Below, in pieces: positions 10,551-19,955 of a stretch of DNA of 38,319 nt. Under the pieces are notes generated by a model. The model saw only the letters and a list, made by a program, of their open reading frames with translations. It was not told the DNA's origin and did not search any database. The position numbers were made by a program, and so were the translations under genes. Source of the DNA: Anaeroplasma sp. (GTDB lineage: Bacteria; Bacillota_I; Bacilli_A; Acholeplasmatales; Anaeroplasmataceae). The stretch is from positions 1 to 38,319 of the forward strand of contig JALEQD010000013.1 in the NCBI GenBank assembly GCA_022768655.1. The letters run 5' to 3'. Numbering within the stretch: the stretch's first letter is position 1; the number at the start of each line of letters is the position of its first letter.

Positions 10551-11930
10551 TTATAGTGTAATTTTGTTTAATACATATGCTTCTACTTCATCGATAGATA
10601 AAGTAATTTGTTCCATTGTATCTCTATCTCTTAATGTAACCTTTCCTTCATTAAGTGTATTATCATCTACAGTGATACAATATGGTGTACCAATTGCGTC
10701 TTCTCTACGATATCTTTTACCAATATTAGCAGTTTCATCATAAACACAAGAAAACTTTTTAGATAAATTATCAAAAATTTCTGTTGCCTTTTCTGAATGA
10801 TTCTTTTTAATAAGAGGTAATACCGCAACCTTATAAGGCGCAAGCGCTGGATGTAATCTTAATACTACTCTTGTGTCACCATTAGCCTGAGCTTCTTCAT
10901 CATATGCACTAAATAATACTGATAGCAGCATACGCTCAACTCCTACTGATGGTTCAACAACATATGGTAAATATTTAGAATTGTCATCTGGATCTAAATA
11001 TTCTAAATTTGCCTTTGAATGATTTTGATGTGCATTCAAATCATAATTTGTACGGCTTGCGATACCCCAAAGCTCACCATAGCCCCAAGGGAATTCAAAT
11101 TCAATATCAGTAGTTGCATTAGAATAAAATGATAGTTCTTCCTTTTCATGATCTCTAAATCTAAGCTTATTTGCATCTACTCCAATGCTTTTTAAGAAAT
11201 CCATACAGAATGTTCTCCAATAATTAAACCAATCTAATTCAGTACCTGGTTTACAGAAAAATTCCAATTCCATTTGCTCAAATTCTCTAGTTCTAAAAAT
11301 GAAATTACCTGGAGTTATTTCATTTCTAAAGCTTTTTCCAATTTGACCAATTCCAAAAGGAACTTTCTTTCTAGTTGTTCTTTGAACATTTTTGAAATTA
11401 ACGAAAATACCTTGTGCTGTTTCAGGTCTTAAATAAACCTCATTCTTTGAATCCTCAATAACACCCTGATGTGTTTTAAACATTAAATTAAATTGTCTAA
11501 TATCTGTATAATCAAGTGCACCACAGCTTGGACAAACAACATTATTGTCCTTTAAATACTGTAATAATGCTTCATTTGACATACCATCACCAGTTATTTC
11601 TCCATGTGAATGATCCTCAATAAGCTTATCAGCTCTATATCTTGAATGACATTTTTTACAATCAACTAATGGGTCTGAAAATGAACCAATATGTCCTGAG
11701 GCAACCCAAACCTCTTTATTCATTAATATTGCAGAATCTAAGCCTACATTATATTTATTTTGCTTAACAAATTTATTCCACCAAGCTTGCTTAATATTAT
11801 TTTTTAATTCAACACCAAGTGGTCCGTAGTCCCATGCATTAGCAAGACCTCCATATATTTCACTACCTTGAAAAACAAAGCCCTGCTCCTTTAAAAAGCC
11901 TACTAATTGTTCTAATGTTATTTTTTGCAT
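10551..11930 (-). CDS. glyQS: glycyl-tRNA synthetase (single-chain alpha2 type)
   Basis: [58 protein letters not shown]. Track start 11960 coincides with the predicted transcription start; ATG at 11930 has SD GGGGGT. Confidence 0.96.
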   Translation of the reverse strand: MQKITLEQLVGFLKEQGFVFQGSEIYGGLANAWDYGPLGVELKNNIKQAWWNKFVKQNKYNVGLDSAILMNKEVWVASGHIGSFSDPLVDCKKCHSRYRADKLIEDHSHGEITGDGMSNEALLQYLKDNNVVCPSCGALDYTDIRQFNLMFKTHQGVIEDSKNEVYLRPETAQGIFVNFKNVQRTTRKKVPFGIGQIGKSFRNEITPGNFIFRTREFEQMELEFFCKPGTELDWFNYWRTFCMDFLKSIGVDANKLRFRDHEKEELSFYSNATTDIEFEFPWGYGELWGIASRTNYDLNAHQNHSKANLEYLDPDDNSKYLPYVVEPSVGVERMLLSVLFSAYDEEAQANGDTRVVLRLHPALAPYKVAVLPLIKKNHSEKATEIFDNLSKKFSCVYDETANIGKRYRREDAIGTPYCITVDDNTLNEGKVTLRDRDTMEQITLSIDEVEAYVLNKITL

Positions 11931-11966
11931 AATCATTACCCCCAAAACAATAATTTCCATTTTATT

Positions 11967-11995
11967 ATTATATAATAAAAATGAAAAGTTGTCAA
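11967..11995 (-). promoter_or_regulatory. consensus sigma-A promoter for glyQS-dnaG-sigA
   Basis: Minus strand TTGACA - 17 nt - TATAAT. Confidence 0.8.
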
Positions 11996-12077
11996 TTTAA
12001 TCGAAGTTTTTTATTATATTTATATAATAATTAGTCAATTAGATTGTATTTTTGTCATATTATAAAATGGTGATACA

Positions 12078-12275
12078 ATGTCAAATCTTTTCTCTTTTTT
12101 TAAAGATAACTTCAAAATAATAATTGGAAGCATTTTAATTTATCAAATTTTTTTAACAATATTCTTTTTTTCGACAGAAAATATTGTTATACTTGCATGC
12201 ATAATAATTATTTTTGCAGGCTATGCATTAATATCAACATACAATGATGATATTACTGGCTTTTTCAAAAAATAA
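12078..12275 (+). CDS. small membrane protein of unknown function
   Basis: 65 aa with two hydrophobic segments (IIIGSILIYQIFLTIFFF; IVILACIIIIFAGYALI), divergent from glyQS, with GGTGAT upstream of ATG. Confidence 0.5.
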   Translation: MSNLFSFFKDNFKIIIGSILIYQIFLTIFFFSTENIVILACIIIIFAGYALISTYNDDITGFFKK

Positions 12276-12300
12276 AGACTCCAAAAGGAGCCTTAGCGAT
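12276..12300. terminator. probable bidirectional terminator between convergent genes
   Basis: GACTCC-AAAA-GGAGCC hairpin with T-rich flank on the minus strand. Confidence 0.5.
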
Positions 12301-13168
12301 AGAAATTTTTAAATTCCTCTAAAAAGAAATTGATTTGCCTTAAAATAGATAAATATGCGCCTAAAGAATTGTAGGATAATACATCATTAATGTTGATATT
12401 TAGAATATAAATATATAATACATAAAAACAAAAATGCTTCTTATAAAAATCAAAAGAATTTGATAATTTTTTCTTTATATATTTAATAACATATTCATCA
12501 TTTGATAAAAGATATAGCCTTGCATAATATGTGGAAATTGGAGCATAATAGAATTCAGAAATTGGCTTTATTAAGCCATTTTTTATTATCTCAATATCGT
12601 TTAATTTACACACTAACCCGTATTCAACATTTACCTTTTTATCAATGAGATCGAAGATATCCTTTTGTAGATCATAAAGGATAATTTTTGTATCTAAAAT
12701 AATATAATATTTTGATAGAAATAACCACATATAATCATATTTTTTTATTGCTAATTCAATTTCTCTAATTCTTATTTCAAAATAAGTAAATCTACTATCT
12801 AAAACCTTATATAAATTAGTAAGAGAAACACCATATTCATGCTTTAATTCTAAAGAAAATTTGTAGTTATCAAATAATTTTTCAAATTTAGGAATAATAC
12901 TTTTTATTATTGAATTTTTTTCTGATGGATGATTTGAATTTTTAAATAAAACATAAAATTTATCATTTATTCTTTTTTCATATATAAATTTTTCAATAAA
13001 TTCATATTTTGATAATTCTTCATATTGAAGCCTTTTATCCTTTTTCCATATACATAAAAAATAGCTATCATTAAATTTATCAAATATTTCAAATCCATTT
13101 CTTTTATATAATATCTTAGTTGGCTGTATCGGAAGGCATCTTACAATATCTAAAGGTAACTGTTCCAC
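12293..13168 (-). CDS. YsxE/YutH (CotS-family spore coat)-like protein, tentative
   Basis: 291 aa, GTG start inside the upstream gene; LTNLYKVLDSRFTYFEIRIREIELAIKKYDYMWLFLSKYYIILDTKIILYDL is reminiscent of CotS/YutH proteins; position after engB and a SpoVID-like gene. Confidence 0.5.
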   Translation of the reverse strand: MEQLPLDIVRCLPIQPTKILYKRNGFEIFDKFNDSYFLCIWKKDKRLQYEELSKYEFIEKFIYEKRINDKFYVLFKNSNHPSEKNSIIKSIIPKFEKLFDNYKFSLELKHEYGVSLTNLYKVLDSRFTYFEIRIREIELAIKKYDYMWLFLSKYYIILDTKIILYDLQKDIFDLIDKKVNVEYGLVCKLNDIEIIKNGLIKPISEFYYAPISTYYARLYLLSNDEYVIKYIKKKLSNSFDFYKKHFCFYVLYIYILNININDVLSYNSLGAYLSILRQINFFLEEFKNFYR

Positions 13169-13763
13169 GTTTTTTATCGAATCCTTGAATTAATTTATCA
13201 AAAGAAATATTATATTTTTTTGATATATCATTTAAATCTGACTCACTATTACACTCTATTGTTTTTATATAATATTTTGTAGATTCCATATTATTAAACC
13301 ATTTTAAGAAAGACTCTTCATCAGTCTTTTTTGTTGTAATAATTATATCATTTTCTCTAGTATTAAGATTTTCCTTTAGCTTTTTTTCATATTCTTTTGA
13401 TATTTCATTCTTAACCTCAGCAATCTCTGCTTCATCTGATAAATCTATAATCTCTACTTCTTTATCATCCTTAGCTGTAATAGCTAATTCATATTCAATT
13501 TCTATTCCTTTTTGTTCTATTATATATAGATTACATTTTAAGAGCTCAATGCTTGTTATGCTTTTTAAGTCCTTGTCTAATGATACTAAAACACTTTTGT
13601 TTTCAAAGCATTCATTATTTAAGATATCCTTATATGAAATATCAACATCAATATAATAGTTATCATCTTCTTCCTTTAATTTAGCAATATGTCTTTCAAT
13701 AATACATATTTTTGGAATTTCTATAAAATCCTTTTTAGATATATTAGTCTTCAAATTTATCAC
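13116..13763 (-). CDS. SpoVID-like protein (beta-rich N-terminal domain, LysM-like C-terminus), tentative
   Basis: N-terminal ICIIERHIAKLKEEDDNYYIDVDISYKDI resembling SpoVID-type domains; C-terminal YYIKTIECNSESDLNDISKKYNISFDKLIQGFDKKRGTVTFRYC fits a degenerate LysM; located after engB. Confidence 0.45.
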   Translation of the reverse strand: MINLKTNISKKDFIEIPKICIIERHIAKLKEEDDNYYIDVDISYKDILNNECFENKSVLVSLDKDLKSITSIELLKCNLYIIEQKGIEIEYELAITAKDDKEVEIIDLSDEAEIAEVKNEISKEYEKKLKENLNTRENDIIITTKKTDEESFLKWFNNMESTKYYIKTIECNSESDLNDISKKYNISFDKLIQGFDKKRGTVTFRYCKMPSDTAN

Positions 13764-13801
13764 CTATAAAAATATATGATAAAAAAAATAATAGTAGAAC
13801 T

Positions 13802-14413
13802 TTATTGTTCTACTACCACATTATTATTTGAAGCTAATACATCATCAATAGTTTGAAGTACAAGTCCAATACCCTCACGTTTTAATGATGATGTGATAAT
13901 AAGCTTATCATCATCTCTTAAATTTAATGTTTCTAAAATATCATTTTTACATTTTGCACGAAGAGAATTTTTTATTTTATCAGATTTCGTGGCAATAATT
14001 GTAACCCTATGATTGTAATATTTCAAAAAATTATACATTAATACATCATCTTCTGTAGGCTTATGTCTAAAATCAACAAGTAAAAAAACCATTTTTAAAT
14101 TATCTCTTTTTATGACATAATTTTCAATCATTTTTCCAAATGTTTCTTTGATAGATTTTGATACTCTTGCATAGCCATAGCCAGGAACATCAACAAAATA
14201 AAAATCATTATTAATCAAATATAAATTTAAGGTTTGTGTTTTACCAGGATTTGAAGATGTTCTTGCAAGAGATTTTCTATTACAAAGCATATTAATAAAC
14301 GAAGATTTGCCAACATTAGAACGGCCACAAAACATAAACTCTACCTTATTATCAGTAGGCAATTGATCGTTTTTCACTGCCGATGTAATAAACTCAGCTT
14401 TTTTTATTTCCAT
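13802..14413 (-). CDS. engB: ribosome biogenesis GTPase EngB/YsxC
   Basis: GRSNVGKSSFINMLCNRKSLARTSSNPGKTQTLNLYLINNDFYFVDVPGYGYARVSK; TKSDKI. Confidence 0.96.
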   Translation of the reverse strand: MEIKKAEFITSAVKNDQLPTDNKVEFMFCGRSNVGKSSFINMLCNRKSLARTSSNPGKTQTLNLYLINNDFYFVDVPGYGYARVSKSIKETFGKMIENYVIKRDNLKMVFLLVDFRHKPTEDDVLMYNFLKYYNHRVTIIATKSDKIKNSLRAKCKNDILETLNLRDDDKLIITSSLKREGIGLVLQTIDDVLASNNNVVVEQ

Positions 14414-14419
14414 ATTTTT

Positions 14420-15241
14420 TTATTCTCCTAAACTAAAATTAAGTAGCTTTGCGATTGGCTCAAATTCACTTTCAGATAATGTAGCTGTACCAATATCAGC
14501 ATGAGTAGAATCACCATGGCAATCAGAACCTGCTGAAATAAAAAGATTGTATTTTTTTGCCAAAGCGATAAATTTATTTTCATCATTTTTGGGATTTGCA
14601 TATCTTGCTTCAATACCATCAAAGCCTAGCTTTAGTATTTCTTCAACATATTCCTCTTTTAAAAGGCAAGGATGTGCAAGAATTACAATTGCGCCAGATT
14701 TTTTTGCAAAATCTAGCCCATCTGATACACTCATTTTTGTTGATGGTATATAAGCTTTAGATTTATCAGAAACATAAAATCTGGCTTCCTCTAAAGTAAT
14801 ATCATTCTCTTCAGCTATATTTCTTAGCATATTAGCTCGAGTAATGATTTCACCTTTTTCTAATAGCTTTTCTATATTAATATTTACACCATATATATCA
14901 TGAATCTTATTCATCATTAATATTGCACGATTAATTCTTCTTTCCTTTAATTCATTAGAAAATTTAAGCATTTCATCAGGTACAATATTGTTTTTAAATA
15001 AGCATACAATATGAACACTTTCTCCCTTATAATATGTAGATAATTCCATACCCTTTATAACTTTTACGCCTGTACCAGAAGCAAGCTTTTCAATTTCATC
15101 ACAGCCATATACTGAATCATGATCTGTAATCGCAAAAATATCAACATTATTTGAAATTGCACGTTTAATTAATTGTTCTGATGTTAATTTTCCATCAGAA
15201 TGAATAGTATGATTATGAAGATCTACCTTCATATTATTCAC
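14420..15241 (-). CDS. PHP-domain phosphoesterase
   Basis: DLHNHTIHSDGKLTSEQLIKRAISNNVDIFAITDHDSVYG; ILAHP; SAGSDCHGD. Confidence 0.9.
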   Translation of the reverse strand: MNNMKVDLHNHTIHSDGKLTSEQLIKRAISNNVDIFAITDHDSVYGCDEIEKLASGTGVKVIKGMELSTYYKGESVHIVCLFKNNIVPDEMLKFSNELKERRINRAILMMNKIHDIYGVNINIEKLLEKGEIITRANMLRNIAEENDITLEEARFYVSDKSKAYIPSTKMSVSDGLDFAKKSGAIVILAHPCLLKEEYVEEILKLGFDGIEARYANPKNDENKFIALAKKYNLFISAGSDCHGDSTHADIGTATLSESEFEPIAKLLNFSLGE

Positions 15242-15647
15242 CCATAATATCTAGCATATAATCTACTTCAGTTAAAATGTTTTTTAATTCATTAAATTTT
15301 AAAACACTTTTAGCTGCCTTATAGTCAAATTTTTTTATTGCTAAAATAGTTTTATCTGTTGAATTAAATTCTTGATCCTTGTATTTCGCAACAAAAAATG
15401 TTACTTCCTTTTCAGAATCATTCATCAACTTATAGCGTATAGTACGCTTCATATTAGGAATAAATTCTGGGACAATTCCTGTTTCTTCAAAAATTTCTCT
15501 TTTTGCGGTTTCAATATCAGTTTCATCATTTTCCTTATGTCCCTTTGGAAAACCATATGAACCACTAGCTTCCTGAACCAATACATATTTTCTAACATTT
15601 TCATCATAACAAAATAATATCGCACCACATGAATATTCTTTTACCAT
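15234..15647 (-). CDS. Nudix hydrolase (Ap4A hydrolase-like)
   Basis: Nudix box GFPKGHKENDETDIETAKREIFEETGI. Confidence 0.9.
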   Translation of the reverse strand: MVKEYSCGAILFCYDENVRKYVLVQEASGSYGFPKGHKENDETDIETAKREIFEETGIVPEFIPNMKRTIRYKLMNDSEKEVTFFVAKYKDQEFNSTDKTILAIKKFDYKAAKSVLKFNELKNILTEVDYMLDIMGE

Positions 15648-15673
15648 TTTTCCTCCTCGCTAGCATAAATAAA

Positions 15674-15704
15674 AAAAATCATATATTGGTGATATATGAT
15701 TTTT
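15674..15704 (-). terminator. stem-loop with U-tract in the leader of the Nudix gene (attenuator or terminator)
   Basis: Minus strand AAAAATCATATAT-CACCA-ATATATGATTTTTTTT, flanked by GCTAGC on both sides. Confidence 0.6.
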
Positions 15705-15739
15705 ATAAAGCTAGCTGACCACATAAAACCTATGGTACA

Positions 15740-15768
15740 ATTATAGCAAATTTATGCATTTTTAACAA
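15740..15768 (-). promoter_or_regulatory. sigma-A-type promoter for the Nudix-PHP-engB operon
   Basis: Minus strand TTGTTA - 17 nt - TATAAT. Confidence 0.65.
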
Positions 15769-15803
15769 CTATTGATGAACAAAAAATATAATATAAGGTC
15801 ATA

Positions 15804-17297
15804 TTATTGGATATTATAGATTTTTTTAAATTTATTTTTTAAATAATCAATATAATATTTAGGATTAAAATCTTCACCAGTTGAAAGCTTTATTACCTCT
15901 AAATTCTTTTTAGAAGCACCATATTTATGGACATGTTCTTTCAACCAATTATTTATATTTTTAAAATTACCTTCAAGCATATCATTTTTTATGTCAATGT
16001 CTTTTTCCATATAGTGATATATTTGTGCAGAAATTGCACTACCTAATGCATAAGTAGGAAAATATCCAAATCCACTACTCCAATGAACATCTTGAAAACA
16101 GCCTTCAAGCTTATTTTTAGGAGTAATACCAAAATATTCATACATTAATTCATTAAATATTTTATCTATTTCATTAGGGTTAATCTTATTTGTAAATAAG
16201 AGCTTTTCTATTTTATAACGAATTAATACATGAAATGGATAAGTTAATTCATCAGCTTCAGTTCTAATAAATTGACTTGTCACATCATTACAATAATAAA
16301 AAATGTCATCAAGTGTATAATCTTTTAATTCCTCTTTAAAGTATTTATTTAAAATTGGATAAATGAAGGTAATAAACTCCCTACTTCTTCCAAGCATATT
16401 TTCATAAAATCTGGATTGTGATTCATGAAGTGCACAAGATGCACCACCCATCAAAACTGTTTCGCTAAATTCTTTATTATTTTGCAATTCATATAGTGCA
16501 TGACCTACCTCATGCATAACACTATATATATTTGAAAATAATAAATTTTCATCATACCTTGTAGTTGTTCTAACATCATTGACATTATTCCCATTTGTAA
16601 AAGGATGAATTGTTTCACCAATATAGCCTACATCATTTGTGTAGCCCATTAAATCACAAATTTCTTTTGTAAGCTTTTTTTGCTTATCAATATCAAATTT
16701 TACAGCTTTTAATTTTTCATTATAAAGCTTAGGCATATTTAATATTTTTTTCATCAATGGTAAGATTTCTTTTTCCAATAGATTAAAGAATTCATCATAT
16801 TTTTCCATAGTAAAATTATCTTCCATATCATCTAATAAAACATCATAACCTTTATTTTTATCTTCTAAATATGAAATTACTTTTTTATTATGCTTTACTA
16901 ATTTATATAAATCATTTTCAAATTCGGTATAATCTAAAGTATCACGTGCTCTTTCCCAGCTCAATCCTGCTAAAGATGTAATCTCAATACCATCGAACAA
17001 AACATCCTTAGGTATTTTTCGCATTTTTGTTAAATTTTCAAATTCTTTTTTTATTGCCAATAATTCAACATCACTTGCTGAAGAACTATTTTCGATCAAA
17101 TCCTTTAATAAATTATAATACTCATCACTATTCGTAATATTAATTATTTCTTTATAAAAATAATTAATAACATCAGATGATCTTCTCTTATCATTTTTAG
17201 GACAAATAGTTTCTAAATCATAATTAATTACAAAAATTGCATAATTATAATTTTTAATCAATTCTTGTTTTTCTCTATATAATTCTATATTACTCAT
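15804..17297 (-). CDS. M32 family metallocarboxypeptidase (carboxypeptidase Taq)
   Basis: MHEVGHALYELQ (HExxH), HESQSRFYENMLGRSREF, IRTEADELTYPFHVLIRYKIEKLLF, YFPTYALGSAISAQIY. Confidence 0.95.
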   Translation of the reverse strand: MSNIELYREKQELIKNYNYAIFVINYDLETICPKNDKRRSSDVINYFYKEIINITNSDEYYNLLKDLIENSSSASDVELLAIKKEFENLTKMRKIPKDVLFDGIEITSLAGLSWERARDTLDYTEFENDLYKLVKHNKKVISYLEDKNKGYDVLLDDMEDNFTMEKYDEFFNLLEKEILPLMKKILNMPKLYNEKLKAVKFDIDKQKKLTKEICDLMGYTNDVGYIGETIHPFTNGNNVNDVRTTTRYDENLLFSNIYSVMHEVGHALYELQNNKEFSETVLMGGASCALHESQSRFYENMLGRSREFITFIYPILNKYFKEELKDYTLDDIFYYCNDVTSQFIRTEADELTYPFHVLIRYKIEKLLFTNKINPNEIDKIFNELMYEYFGITPKNKLEGCFQDVHWSSGFGYFPTYALGSAISAQIYHYMEKDIDIKNDMLEGNFKNINNWLKEHVHKYGASKKNLEVIKLSTGEDFNPKYYIDYLKNKFKKIYNIQ

Positions 17298-18843
17298 TTT
17301 TTAATTCACCTGCTATTCTCATTGCCATTTTCAACCCATCTAATGCTGCAGAGGTTATTCCACCAGCATACCCAGCACCCTCTCCGATTGGATAAATACA
17401 CCTCATGCTTGATTGTCCAGTTTCATCTCTTAATATTCTTACTGGTGATGATGACCTTGATTCAATACCAATTAATATTGCATCATCATGCTTAAAGCCT
17501 TTTATTTTCTTATCAAAATCATTAATTCCATATTTCAAACCATCAATTACATAATCCGGAAGACATTTTGATAAATCTGCCATTTTAAGACCATGAGGAT
17601 AGGTTGTTTTAACCGTTCTAAGCTCCTTAGCTACCTCATCATTTAAAAATTCCTTTATTAAATTGGCTGGAGCCCTATAATCATTACTTATTTCATAAGC
17701 AAGATGTTCATATTTTTCTTGATAATAAATACCATCTAAAGGACTACCTTTATCATAATCTGATGTTTTTACCTCTACAAGAAGTGCACTATTTGAATTA
17801 AAATTATCTCTACTACTATTACTCATACCATTTGTAACAATAGTTTTATCGTCTGAGGTTGATGCCAAAACATAACCTCCAGGACACATACAAAATGTGT
17901 AGATTCCACGGTTATTATTATGACAAGCAAGCTTATAATATGCACTAGGAAGATAATCGCTATATTTTCCATATTGAGCCTCATCAATTAGCTTTTTAGT
18001 ATGTTCAACCCTTACACCCATTGAAAAAGCCTTTTGCTCCATTTTAACATTCATATTATTATATAAATGCTTAATTGTATCCTTTGCAGAATGACCTATT
18101 CCCAATAATAAATGCTTTGTCTTAATAGGTTCTAAATCAGATACCTCAACTATTAAATGGTTATCATTTTCCTTTGCGTTTAAAAATTGATGATTAAAAT
18201 AAAATTTACCACCTAATTTTTCAATTTCTAATCTAATATTTTTAACTACTATTTCTAAATAATCAGTTCCAATATGAGGCTTAGATTCATATGTTATTTC
18301 TTCTTTTGCACCATGCAAATAAAATTCATTTAAAATAAATGATATTAATGGGTCTTTTACATTGGTTACTAGCTTTCCATCAGAAAATGCACCAGCACCA
18401 CCTTCGCCAAATTGAACATTTGAATTTGAATTTAAAACCTTATGCTCTAAAAATTCTTTAACCTCTTCTTTTCTTATTTCAATTTTACTTCCACGCTCTA
18501 TAATAATTGGATTAGCCTTACATCTTGCTAAATATAGTGCCGCAAACATACCAGCAGGACCAAACCCAACAATCACAGGATTCATCCCATTCCATTTTGG
18601 ATAATTTAAAATTATATTTTTTTCCTTATAAATTGATATATTTTTTCCTTTAAGTTTTTTATCTGTATCAATCATTAATTTATATATAAAGAAAATATTT
18701 GATTTGTCACGTGCATCAATTGATTTTTGAAGAATTTTAAAAGAAAATTCATTCAATTGATATTTATTTTTTATTATGCTAGCTAGCTTATCATCCTCTA
18801 AAGGAGATATTTTTAGATTATCAATTTGATATTTCATTTGCAA
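17290..18843 (-). CDS. FAD-dependent oxidoreductase
   Basis: PVIVGFGPAGMFAALYLARCKANPIIIERG; QFGEGGAGAFSDGKLVT; GYAGGITSAALDGLKMA. Confidence 0.85.
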   Translation of the reverse strand: MQMKYQIDNLKISPLEDDKLASIIKNKYQLNEFSFKILQKSIDARDKSNIFFIYKLMIDTDKKLKGKNISIYKEKNIILNYPKWNGMNPVIVGFGPAGMFAALYLARCKANPIIIERGSKIEIRKEEVKEFLEHKVLNSNSNVQFGEGGAGAFSDGKLVTNVKDPLISFILNEFYLHGAKEEITYESKPHIGTDYLEIVVKNIRLEIEKLGGKFYFNHQFLNAKENDNHLIVEVSDLEPIKTKHLLLGIGHSAKDTIKHLYNNMNVKMEQKAFSMGVRVEHTKKLIDEAQYGKYSDYLPSAYYKLACHNNNRGIYTFCMCPGGYVLASTSDDKTIVTNGMSNSSRDNFNSNSALLVEVKTSDYDKGSPLDGIYYQEKYEHLAYEISNDYRAPANLIKEFLNDEVAKELRTVKTTYPHGLKMADLSKCLPDYVIDGLKYGINDFDKKIKGFKHDDAILIGIESRSSSPVRILRDETGQSSMRCIYPIGEGAGYAGGITSAALDGLKMAMRIAGELKNE

Positions 18844-19889
18844 ATAAGCTCCTTACCTAGTTTTATTGCACAACAAAACGCAAACATTAAATTATATCCG
18901 CCACACACCGCATCGGCATCAATACATTCTCCACCTACATATATATTTGGATATTTTTTTAATGATAAATCATCATTAATTTCAGATATAGAAATACCAC
19001 CCTTACATACCTGTGATAAAGAAAAATCATAGGTTGATTGTATATTTATTTTGAAATTATGAATAGGTATATTATTTTTTATAATATACTTTAAAAGCTT
19101 GGGATTTATGATTGATGTGTAATCATCAAATTCCATATAAGGTGAGAAATCAAGACTAATATAACAATTATCAGTATTTTTCAAATTTGCATAGTAGCTA
19201 GATAAATTCATAATACAAATACCTGATATACCATCATCCTTAAAAATTACCTCACCATTCTCCTCATGAATTAGATTGTTATTTTGGTATAGCTTAGCTA
19301 AAACCTTAGCTCTTGTTCCACTTATTTCCTTAAATGAGTGATATGCTTTAAAGCCAACTAAGGATGGCTTTAAAGCTATCATCTCTAGATTTAATTCTTT
19401 TGTAAAATCTAAAAATGTATATGGAGGCTTATAGCCAGCAATAGAACCATAGGCTAATATTACCTTATCAAAAGGACCAAAGCTATCATTAAGATAATAC
19501 TTATTATTAATATTTTTTATATTAAGTATTGTTGTATCAATTATTCTATTATTTATTTTTTTTAATATTAAATCTAAAACACTTTGAGATGATTCACTAA
19601 TAGGATACATTCTACCTTCAGAATCTATCTTAGTATAGATTTTTAATTCTTTGAAATAATCAAATAAATTTTCATAATTTTCAGATACAATTTTACAAGC
19701 TAATGGATTATTATGATATGCATCCATCCTAAAATTATCATTTGAAATATTACATCTACCATTTCCAGATGCTAAAATTTTATTACCAATTTTACCACGA
19801 TTAAATAATTTATAATTAATATTATTCTTTTCAAGAATTGATGCCAATAATAATCCACAGGCACCACCACCAATAATTGCAATGTCCAT
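18834..19889 (-). CDS. NAD(P)/FAD-dependent oxidoreductase, HI0933 family
   Basis: MDIAIIGGGACGLLLASILEKN; NKILASGNGRCNISN; GGECIDADAVCGGYNLMFAF. Confidence 0.88.
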   Translation of the reverse strand: MDIAIIGGGACGLLLASILEKNNINYKLFNRGKIGNKILASGNGRCNISNDNFRMDAYHNNPLACKIVSENYENLFDYFKELKIYTKIDSEGRMYPISESSQSVLDLILKKINNRIIDTTILNIKNINNKYYLNDSFGPFDKVILAYGSIAGYKPPYTFLDFTKELNLEMIALKPSLVGFKAYHSFKEISGTRAKVLAKLYQNNNLIHEENGEVIFKDDGISGICIMNLSSYYANLKNTDNCYISLDFSPYMEFDDYTSIINPKLLKYIIKNNIPIHNFKINIQSTYDFSLSQVCKGGISISEINDDLSLKKYPNIYVGGECIDADAVCGGYNLMFAFCCAIKLGKELICK

Positions 19890-19921
19890 TTTCTCACTTC
19901 CAATATCAATTATAACAAAAT

Positions 19922-19948
19922 AAAAAGGCCTAAACTACTATTTAGGCC
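19922..19948 (-). terminator. intrinsic terminator
   Basis: Minus strand GGCCTAAA-TAGTAG-TTTAGGCCTTTTTA. Confidence 0.85.
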
Positions 19949-19955
19949 CAAAATT

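Noticed and set aside
10507-10743. Plus-strand 78-aa ORF across the dnaG/glyQS junction
   Set aside because: Antisense to two conserved genes; no coding signature.
11931-12077. T-box leader upstream of glyQS
   Set aside because: The promoter lies only ~30-60 nt from the start codon, leaving no room for a T-box, and no T-box core motif is present.
13116-13190. Programmed -1 frameshift on A6 near GATAAAAAACGTGG
   Set aside because: The required shift is +1/-2, and AAAAAAC is not in X_XXY_YYZ phase; ordinary overlap is simpler.
14428-14753. Alternative-frame and antisense ORFs in the PHP gene
   Set aside because: Overlap a well-conserved PHP domain frame; spurious.
18826-19032. Plus-strand ORF antisense to the two FAD oxidoreductases
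   Set aside because: Spurious antisense ORF within conserved genes.
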